The translations under genes and the position numbers were made by a program. From positions 124,001-188,000 of the forward strand of contig NZ_JOEA01000003.1 of the NCBI RefSeq assembly GCF_000719115.1: 64,000 nt of DNA, in the 5' to 3' direction. The notes under the pieces were generated by a model. It was not told the DNA's origin and did not search any database. It saw only the letters and a program-made list of their open reading frames with translations. Below, in pieces: positions 58,572-64,000 of this stretch. Each line of letters begins with the position of its first letter. The first letter of the stretch is position 1. This DNA comes from Lentzea albidocapillata (GTDB taxonomy: Bacteria; Actinomycetota; Actinomycetes; Mycobacteriales; Pseudonocardiaceae).

Positions 58572-59027
58572 GAGTTCCTCTGCTGGTGTGCCGGCCGGGG
58601 ACCGGGGAGACGAAGGAAAGAGCCGCACGCGCCGACGTGCCTTTATGTGGTGGATCTCCGGCGATTCATTCGTGAACTGTCCCAAGTGTCTCGTTGCGAT
58701 CTTGCCCGGGGTACAAGTTCCCGGTATCGCCACCTGTTCGAGTGAATAGTCCTGACCGATGGACAGCCTCGGTATCAAGTTCCGCGCGATGGACAACCGC
58801 CGCGCGACCAGTGCGACCGATCATGCCTTGCACGCCGCTCTGAACAGCGGTTATCGACGTGTGAAGCAAGTCCACGCGGATGGACAACCTGTTCATCGGT
58901 CGCACTGATGGCCTGGAATGACCGCCCGTCACTCTCCGCGCGCCGTTCATCGACGGTCATTTCGCGACGTCATGAACGGCTGATCGGCACTGCGATAGTG
59001 GGAGCAGCCCACGCTTCGGCTCGGCAC
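58572..59027. other. Intergenic region with repeats, no convincing gene
   Basis: I see no convincing gene here. It holds three copies of GATGGACARCC (58757-58767, 58789-58799, 58878-58888) and a perfect 13-bp inverted repeat, CAGTGCGACCGAT (58809-58821) with ATCGGTCGCACTG (58895-58907), 73 bp apart. The GC content is lower than in neighbouring genes. The promoter of the 57279-58571 gene must lie at its left end. Confidence 0.6.
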
Positions 59028-59065
59028 ATAAAAGAGCGGCTCCCCGATGGCAGTCGGAGAGCCGC
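59028..59065 (-). terminator. Rho-independent terminator on the minus strand
   Basis: GCGGCTC (59036-59042) pairs with GAGCCGC (59059-59065), with an inner CCGA/TCGG helix. Read on the minus strand the stem is followed by TCTTTTAT, a T-tract that is rare in this GC-rich window. It would stop transcripts arriving from the lrp gene and the epoxide hydrolase remnant. Confidence 0.75.
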
Positions 59066-59238
59066 GAAATCGTTGTCCAGACCCGATTCCGCATCAGGAG
59101 AGAATCAACGTGCGAAGTGTAGACCTCCCGCACCAGGTCCAGTCCCGGCATCGGCGGGACCAGGCGAACCCCGGCTGCCTGCGCGGGCTGCTATCCGTAC
59201 CCGGTCTGTTCGCGCGGCTGGCGATCGCGCGGGTTCGG

Positions 59239-60039
59239 TCAGGGCCTGTGACCGTGGAAGGTGCGGCGCAGATTGCTCCCCCACGCCTCCGGGTTCTCCC
59301 ACGGGACGAAGTGGCCGCCGCGCTCGTGCGCGTTCACGTTGATGTGGTTGAACCAGCCGGCCAACGGTCCGGTCTTGAACGCCCGGACGCGCTCGCCGGC
59401 GGTGCCGACACCGGGCGGGTTCTCGTAGGTGACGAAGGTGAGGCCAACCGGGGCCTGCACGACCGGTGTGTGGTCGTGGGCGGGCGTCCAGGGGTAGCGG
59501 TTGGCGTTGGCGTGGTACCGCATCGACGTGGCGATCGAGTTGGTCGCCCAGTAGATCGTCGCGTGCGTGAGCAGGTCGTCCTTCGTGAAGACGGACTCGA
59601 CGTCGCCGCCGTTGTCGCTCCAGGAGTTCCAGCGCTCCAGCAGCCATGCGGGCAGTCCCGCCGGTGAGTCGCTCAGGCCGTGGGCGAGGGTGGCTCCGTC
59701 GAACATGTGCACGGCGAGGTGCGGTGCCCAGCGGTGGTCGAGCTCGATGGTGCGGGCGCGGGCGGGTTGCTCGTCGGGCAGGGACGGTTGCGGGCAAAGT
59801 CCCAGGCGCGGTCGCCGTTGAAGAAGCTGAGTGGTCCACGGCCGGCCGTGGGTGAGGATCAACGGGATCGGGATCGGGCCGCGGCCGGGTTTGCGCATGA
59901 AGTGCACCGGAACGTCGGCGACGGTCACCTCGTAGTGCTCGTAGGCGTTGATGGCGGCTGCGGCCTTGCGCCAGCCGAAGCCGCCGCGCCAGTAGCTGAT
60001 CAGGTCGCGCAGGTAGGCGGCGGGGTTCGAGAGAATTGA
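59239..60039 (-). pseudogene. Decayed epoxide hydrolase
   Basis: The frame encodes the middle and end of an EHN-type epoxide hydrolase: AAYLRDLISYWRGGFGWRKA and YEVTVADVPVHFMRKPGRGP near its start, then LILTHGRPWT (normally HGWPWT), and the C-terminal AWLLERWNSWSDNGGDVESV through GGHFVPWENPEAW with the catalytic-type His. Family members are about 380 residues. Here the first 60 to 70 residues are missing, no start codon fits, and the core segment with the nucleophile (GGDWG) is absent, replaced by unrelated Arg/Pro-rich text. It begins immediately after the lrp stop, so it is not functional. Confidence 0.78.
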
Positions 60040-60504
60040 TCACGCCTCCGGCGACAGGGCGCCTTCCCGCCCGCGTGGCCGGGTCAGCAGCCTGGACAGC
60101 ACGATCGCGCTCTCGGTCCGTTCGACGGGAGCGGTCGAGCGGACGCGCTGGATGGCCTGTTCCAGGTGCGGGATGTCCCTGGCCAGCATGTAGAGCATCG
60201 CGTCGGCGGCACCGGAGACGGTGCAGGCCTCGACGACCTCGGGGATGTCCTCCAGCGCCTTGCCCAGTTCGGCCGGGGTGGGGTTGCCCGCGCAGTAGAC
60301 CTCGACGAACGCCTCGGTGTGCCAGGCCATCGCCTGCGGATCCACGAGCGCGCTGAAACCGCGGATCGCTCCGGTGGCCACCAGGCGGTCGAGCCGTCTC
60401 TTCGCGGCGGACGGCGACAGCCCGGCCGCCTTGCCGATCTCGGCGTAGGTGGCGCGGCCGTTGCGCAGCACGCACCGGATGATCGCCTGGTCGATGTCGT
60501 CCAT
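60040..60504 (-). CDS. Lrp/AsnC-family regulator
   Basis: A 154-residue regulator: MDDIDQAIIRCVLRNGRATY and the helix-turn-helix EIGKAAGLSPSAAKRRLDRL, then the RAM ligand domain with AFVEVYCAGNPTPAELGKAL and the AADAMLYMLARD segment. ATG 60504 is chosen over the open frame to 60600, which crosses the divergent promoter. It is divergent from the M20 peptidase, 122 bp apart. Amino acids are the usual ligands. Confidence 0.92.
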   Translation of the reverse strand: MDDIDQAIIRCVLRNGRATYAEIGKAAGLSPSAAKRRLDRLVATGAIRGFSALVDPQAMAWHTEAFVEVYCAGNPTPAELGKALEDIPEVVEACTVSGAADAMLYMLARDIPHLEQAIQRVRSTAPVERTESAIVLSRLLTRPRGREGALSPEA

Positions 60505-60590
60505 GCCCAGAGGATCTGGCCTGGCACAAAAAATTGCCACGCGGCCGTGATCTTTGCAAAGAAACCACTGTTGGGCGCCGGTTTCGGCGA

Positions 60591-60619
60591 TTGTTTGCAC
60601 TGCCCGGCGAACCTAATCT
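60591..60619 (+). promoter_or_regulatory. Promoter of the leaderless M20 gene
   Basis: TTGTTT (60591-60596) and TAATCT (60614-60619) are spaced by 17 bp and match a sigma-A type -35/-10 pair well. The -10 ends 7 nt before GTG 60627, so transcription should begin at the start codon itself. Confidence 0.68.
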
Positions 60620-60626
60620 CCGGCTG

Positions 60627-61898
60627 GTGACCATCAACGATGTCGAGGCGGCGGCGCTGGCCGCGGTGGACGAGGCCGCGATCGGCCGGCTCCTGCTGGA
60701 CCTGCTCGCGGTGCCGAGCGTGACGGGCAGCGCCGCGGAGTCCGAACTGCAGCACGTGCTGGCCGGGCACCTGGAACGGATGGACCTGGACGTCGATCTC
60801 TGGTCGATGGACCTGCCCGGACTCCGCGCGCACGACGACTTCCCCGGCGGTGAGGCGCCGCGCACGGAGGCGTGGGGCCTGGTGGGCAACACACGCTCGC
60901 ACGGCGACGGGCCGACGTTGATCCTGCAGGGACATGTCGACGTCGTTCCGCCCGGCGACTTGACGCAGTGGCAGGGCGATCCGTTCCGACCGCGCGTCGA
61001 AGGAGACGTCGTGCACGGCCGCGGAGCGTGCGACATGAAGGCCGGTGTGGTGGCGATCCTCGCCGCGCTGGCCGCGATCCGCGCGGCGAGCGCGACGCCG
61101 CGGGGCCAGGTGTCCGTGCACTTCGTCGTCAGCGAGGAGGACGGCGGGCTCGGAGCGTTCGGAACCCTCCAGCGCGGCCACACCGGTGACGCCTGCATCA
61201 TCACCGAACCGACCGGCGGCGCGCTCATAATCGCCAACGGCGGTGCCCTGACCTTCCGCATCGAGGTTCCCGGCCAGGCCACGCACGGCAGCACGCGGTA
61301 CGCCGGGGTCAGCGCCATCGACGCCTACCTGCCCATCCACGCCGCCCTCGCCAGGCTGGAAGCACGCCGCAACGCCGGCGCCGATCCGCTGATGTCCGCC
61401 TACCCCGTCGCGTACCCGCTGTCGGTCGGCACGCTGCAGGCCGGCGACTGGGCGAGCAGCGTGCCGGACCTGCTGGTGGCCGAGGGGCGATTGGGTGTGG
61501 CGCTGGGGGAGGAGCCGGCCCAGGCCCGTGCCGAACTCGAGGCGTGCGTGGCCGAGGCCTGCGCGTCGGACCCGTGGCTGCGGGCCCACCCCGCCGTCGT
61601 GACGTGGCCCGGCGGTCAGTTCGCCAGCGGCCGGTTACCGGCAGGGCATCCACTCGCGGACCTGGTCGGTGACGCGCACGCGGACGTCACCCGCAGGGCG
61701 CGCCCCGTCGAGCAAGGCGCGCCGTACGGCAGTGATCTGCGCCTGTACGCGGGGGCCGGGATCCCCACTCTGCAGTACGGGCCCGGTGACGTGCGGCTCG
61801 CACACGGTCCGCAGGAGCAGGTTTCCGTCAGCGAGGTCGTCACCGTCACCCAGGCCCTGGTGCTCGCCACGCTGCGGACGGTCTACACGCCGCTCTGA
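60627..61898 (+). CDS. M20-family deacylase/peptidase (ArgE/DapE type)
   Basis: A 423-residue metallohydrolase. Metal ligands appear in order: GHVDVVPP (His103, Asp105), GRGACDMKAG (Asp136), SEEDGG (general base Glu170, ligand Glu171), ITEPTGG, and a final histidine in VRLAHGPQEQ. The dimerisation domain lies around EVPGQATHGS. Such enzymes remove acyl groups from amino acids or cleave dipeptides. The start is GTG 60627, leaderless by the promoter at 60591-60619. The Lrp protein divergent from it is the probable regulator. It overlaps the convergent iminopeptidase by 16 bp. Confidence 0.92.
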   Translation: MTINDVEAAALAAVDEAAIGRLLLDLLAVPSVTGSAAESELQHVLAGHLERMDLDVDLWSMDLPGLRAHDDFPGGEAPRTEAWGLVGNTRSHGDGPTLILQGHVDVVPPGDLTQWQGDPFRPRVEGDVVHGRGACDMKAGVVAILAALAAIRAASATPRGQVSVHFVVSEEDGGLGAFGTLQRGHTGDACIITEPTGGALIIANGGALTFRIEVPGQATHGSTRYAGVSAIDAYLPIHAALARLEARRNAGADPLMSAYPVAYPLSVGTLQAGDWASSVPDLLVAEGRLGVALGEEPAQARAELEACVAEACASDPWLRAHPAVVTWPGGQFASGRLPAGHPLADLVGDAHADVTRRARPVEQGAPYGSDLRLYAGAGIPTLQYGPGDVRLAHGPQEQVSVSEVVTVTQALVLATLRTVYTPL

Positions 61899-62842
61899 TC
61901 GCGGGCGAAGCGGTCGGTGGCGGCGATGATCGCCGCGGTCATGCTGCCGCCGCCGTGACCGGTGTCGTCGAGGACCATGAGCTCGCTTCCGGGCCAGGCG
62001 CGGTGCAGTGCCCAGGCCGTGCCGAGTGGAGCGCTGACGTCGTAGCGCCCGTGGATCAGCACGGCCGGAATCCCGTGCAGCAGCTTGATGTCACGCAGTA
62101 CCTGGCCTTCTTCCAGGAAACAGCCATGGGACCAGTAGTGGGTCACGAGGCGGGCGAAGGCCAGCTGGAACGCCGGTTCGGCGACCGACAGGAAGGGCTC
62201 GGCGTCGGGGGCCAGCGACATGTGCGTGTCCTCCCACAGGCACCACTCGTGCGCGGCCGTGGCACGGACCTCGGGCTCGGGGTCGTGCAGCAACCGGCTG
62301 TAGGCGGCCGCCAGGTCGCCGTCGCGTTCGTCGGCGGGCACACCGTCGCGGAACCGTTCCCACTCGCGCGGGAAGACGCGGCCCATGTCACAGGTGATCC
62401 AGTCGGTGTCGCGGCGGGCGCCGTCGGTCACGGCCGCGAGCACCAGTTCGGTCACCCGCTCCGGATGGGCCTGCGCGTAGGCGAGAGCGAGCGTGACACC
62501 CCATGAGCCACCCTCGACCAGCCAGCGCTCGATTCCCAGGTGGACCCGCAGCGCCTCGATGTCGGCGATGAGGTGCTGGGTGGTGTTCGCCGACAGGTCG
62601 ACGACCGGGTCGGACGCGGAAGGGGTGCTGCGCCCGGCGTTGCGCTGGTCGAACAGGACCACGCGGTAGCGGTCCGGGTCGAACAGGGTCCGCATTCTCG
62701 GCGAGCTTCCCGATCCGGGACCGCCGTGCAGTGCGACGGCCGGCTTGCCGTCGGGGTTGCCCAGCACCTCCCAGTACAGCGAATGGCCGTCGCCGACCTC
62801 CAGCATGCCTGTCTCGTACGGCTCGTTCGTCATGCGGGTCAT
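61883..62842 (-). CDS. pip: Proline iminopeptidase (S33)
   Basis: A 319-residue alpha/beta hydrolase: HGGPGSG oxyanion motif (residues 39-45), VVLFDQRNAGRSTPSA, nucleophile GGSWG (Ser113), Asp in IHGRYDVSAP and His in DTGHGGG. It removes N-terminal proline from peptides. ATG 62842 has GGGG 9 nt upstream; ATG 62833 is the next in-frame alternative. A perfect 15-bp inverted repeat lies 25 bp upstream of its start. Confidence 0.94.
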   Translation of the reverse strand: MTRMTNEPYETGMLEVGDGHSLYWEVLGNPDGKPAVALHGGPGSGSSPRMRTLFDPDRYRVVLFDQRNAGRSTPSASDPVVDLSANTTQHLIADIEALRVHLGIERWLVEGGSWGVTLALAYAQAHPERVTELVLAAVTDGARRDTDWITCDMGRVFPREWERFRDGVPADERDGDLAAAYSRLLHDPEPEVRATAAHEWCLWEDTHMSLAPDAEPFLSVAEPAFQLAFARLVTHYWSHGCFLEEGQVLRDIKLLHGIPAVLIHGRYDVSAPLGTAWALHRAWPGSELMVLDDTGHGGGSMTAAIIAATDRFARDQSGV

Positions 62843-62866
62843 GATCGCGCACCCCGCCACTCCTTT

Positions 62867-62903
62867 TCTGACCGCCGATAATGTTCACTTATCGGCGGTC
62901 AGA
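62867..62903. promoter_or_regulatory. Perfect 15-bp inverted repeat between divergent genes
   Basis: TCTGACCGCCGATAA (62867-62881) and TTATCGGCGGTCAGA (62889-62903) are exact inverted copies around TGTTCAC. The block lies 25 bp from the pip start and 73 bp from the 62976 gene, in a divergent gap with no regulator gene alongside. CTTTT follows on the plus strand. It is either a high-affinity operator for a protein encoded elsewhere or an RNA hairpin. Confidence 0.65.
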
Positions 62904-62975
62904 CTTTTCGCGCCTAATTGAGTAGCGTTGCGTTGGATAACGTTAGTGCACACGTAATTCTGCTACGATATAGCG

Positions 62976-64000
62976 GTGGAGACGAGCTGTAACTTCCCCG
63001 GCTGCGAACGACCTGTTTTCCGAGGTGGCGGGCCTGGCAGGCCCTCGGAGTACTGCGACCTTCCCGAGCACACGCGCTGGCGGGCGTGGAGGGAACGGCA
63101 GCGGCTGGCGGAAACCCCCGAGCAAAACCTGGAGGTCGTCACCGTGACGAATCTCCCCAGGGTCTCCGGTACCGCCAAGATCAGGGCCGAAGAGCTCCTC
63201 GACCGGTTCCGGGTGCTGTCGGAGCAGATGACGCAGACCCTCGGACGGGCCGTCGGGGAGCTGAACGCGATGGCGGACCCGAGCGTCGCCGAGAGCCTGG
63301 TCCAGGCCGCCGAAGCCGAGGCGGCGCGACGGGTCGCGGAGGCGCGGGCGGAACTGGCCTCCGCCGAACAACGCCGGCACGAGGCCGAGCGGGCCCGCAA
63401 GGCCGCCGAGGAGACCACCGAGCAGGCGGTGCGGGCGGCGGAAGAAGCCGACGACGCCGTCGACACGGCCGTGACGGAACGGGACGAGGCCCGGCAGGCG
63501 GCACGCGACGCCACCGCCAAGGCCGAAGCGGAGATCGCCGAGGTCAGGGTGCAGGCGGCGGCCGTGATCGAGGAGATCCGGGCCGAGGCGGAGCAGGCCA
63601 AGGCCGACGCCGTGAAGCACGCCGAGCAGGCGCGGCGGCAGGCGGCCAAGGAGATCGAACAGGCGCGCACCGAGGCTCAGGCGGAGATCGCGCAGGCCCG
63701 TGCGGAGGCGCAGGCCGTGGTCGAGCGGGCCGAGGCGCAGGCGGCTGCCGCTCGACAGGCCGCTGAGCAGGTCCGCAGCGAAGCGGCTGCGCAGGTGGAG
63801 CAGGCGCGGGTAGAGGCGGCGGAGACCGTCAGCCGGGCCGCGAAGGCTCGTGACCTGGCGGTGGTGCGGGCGGAACGCGCTGAGCAGGCCGCCGCGGACG
63901 CGCGGGCCGAACTGGAGCGCTCGCGTGGGGAGTTCGAGACGCGGTTCGCTCAGGTCAGGCAGGAGAGCGCGGAGCAGGTGGCGGCGGTGCGGCAGACGCT
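62976..64000 (+). CDS. Zinc-finger plus long coiled-coil protein, incomplete
   Basis: From GTG 62976 the frame is open to the window edge (341 codons). The first 40 residues form a possible zinc site, CNFPGCERPVFRGG...GRPSEYCDLPEHTRWRAWRE, like the CxxxGC...GRP..YC motif of actinobacterial regulators. After a short globular part (AEELLDRFRVLSEQMTQTLG) comes more than 220 residues of Ala/Glu/Arg-rich heptad-like sequence, a long coiled coil resembling KfrA-type DNA-binding proteins. TACGAT (62964-62969) lies 6 nt before the start, consistent with a leaderless message. The 3' end is outside the window. The minus-strand frames over it are shadows. Confidence 0.78.
   Translation, partial: METSCNFPGCERPVFRGGGPGRPSEYCDLPEHTRWRAWRERQRLAETPEQNLEVVTVTNLPRVSGTAKIRAEELLDRFRVLSEQMTQTLGRAVGELNAMADPSVAESLVQAAEAEAARRVAEARAELASAEQRRHEAERARKAAEETTEQAVRAAEEADDAVDTAVTERDEARQAARDATAKAEAEIAEVRVQAAAVIEEIRAEAEQAKADAVKHAEQARRQAAKEIEQARTEAQAEIAQARAEAQAVVERAEAQAAAARQAAEQVRSEAAAQVEQARVEAAETVSRAAKARDLAVVRAERAEQAAADARAELERSRGEFETRFAQVRQESAEQVAAVRQT

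Noticed and set aside
59105..61318. A 737-codon minus-strand open frame
   Set aside because: It has no domain and is Arg/Pro/Ser-rich. It is a GC-bias shadow of the epoxide hydrolase remnant, lrp and the M20 gene.
62943..63670. Minus-strand frames opposite the coiled-coil gene
   Set aside because: The sequence is Ala/Ser/Cys or Gly/Leu/Arg repeats, produced by the antisense of an Ala/Glu/Arg coiled coil.
1..64000. CRISPR arrays, tRNA or rRNA genes, complete insertion sequences, prophage, biosynthetic cluster
   Set aside because: No regular spacer-repeat pattern, no cloverleaf or rRNA signature, no transposase, integrase or phage structural gene, and no polyketide or peptide synthetase was seen. 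The flavin monooxygenase and scattered SDRs do not make a cluster.

Overview
The window is about 70% GC and densely packed. Genes often overlap by 4 bp and GTG starts are common. The gene content points to an actinobacterium of the Pseudonocardiaceae type (Lentzea, Saccharothrix or Actinosynnema-like). The markers are a pknG-glnH-glnX cluster, a helix-turn-helix/DUF397 pair, two DinB/TIGR03086-type proteins of the mycothiol-enzyme superfamily, an ECF42-type sigma factor with a tetratricopeptide-rich tail, and several TANNNT-spacer-start leaderless promoters. The genus is inferred from content, not from a marker gene. I saw no rRNA, tRNA, CRISPR array, phage or intact insertion sequence. This is an accessory chromosomal region rich in small regulator-plus-target modules.

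Layout. 1-2.96 kb: 3' end of an HrpA-like helicase, a MarR-SDR unit, and an HxlR regulator divergent from an NTF2-like protein. 2.95-6.9 kb: a sugar ABC importer (lipoprotein, permease, ATPase) divergent from its LacI regulator, with two matching operators between them. 6.9-13.5 kb: a hydrolase, a secreted protein, and the glnX-glnH-pknG cluster extended by a zinc-ribbon PP2C phosphatase. 13.6-18.1 kb: a TetR regulator divergent from a SNF2 helicase, SWIM-finger and DUF2238 operon. 18.1-23.7 kb: two WYL regulators, a flavin monooxygenase, an SDR, and two small CXXCXGXG zinc-finger ORFs. 23.7-31.4 kb: an ECF sigma with a membrane partner, GNAT and arylamine acetyltransferases, a stress-type membrane protein, a second TetR of the same subfamily driving an NmrA-like protein, and an ECF42 sigma preceded by a shortened YCII protein. 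31.4-42.7 kb: LysE, VOC, AraC, a 165-bp giant palindrome, a racemase, a secreted subtilisin, a YCII-VOC pair, and an RraA-MFS unit divergent from DeoR-HAD. 42.7-51.5 kb: a VKOR-DsbA disulfide pair, a lipoprotein carboxylesterase with a TetR, a pentapeptide-repeat protein, the XRE-DUF397 pair, and an ArsR operon with two AHSA1-type proteins and a PEP-mutase-like enzyme. 51.5-64 kb: an FBP zinc protein, a TetR gene whose 3' end recurs as a fragment 3.2 kb downstream, an AraC-SDR-metallohydrolase module, a WYL-VOC pair, an unrecognised 430-aa coiled-coil protein, a decayed epoxide hydrolase beside an Lrp regulator, an M20 peptidase, a proline iminopeptidase, and the start of a zinc-finger/coiled-coil gene that leaves the window.

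The main theme is local regulation. At least ten regulators sit next to good inverted repeats. The two best-supported cases are the paired LacI sites and the CCGTA-N5-TACGG site shared by the two related TetR genes. Three signs of genome rearrangement stand out: the long palindrome with TA ends (33303-33467), the duplicated tetR 3' end (52557-52636 and 55736-55806) and the epoxide hydrolase remnant (59239-60039). I did not find a clear new defence or biosynthetic system. The best candidates for undescribed biology are the giant palindrome, the phosphatase-extended pknG cluster, the paired CXXCXGXG micro-proteins, and the hairpin that buries the ribosome-binding site of the ECF42-linked gene.
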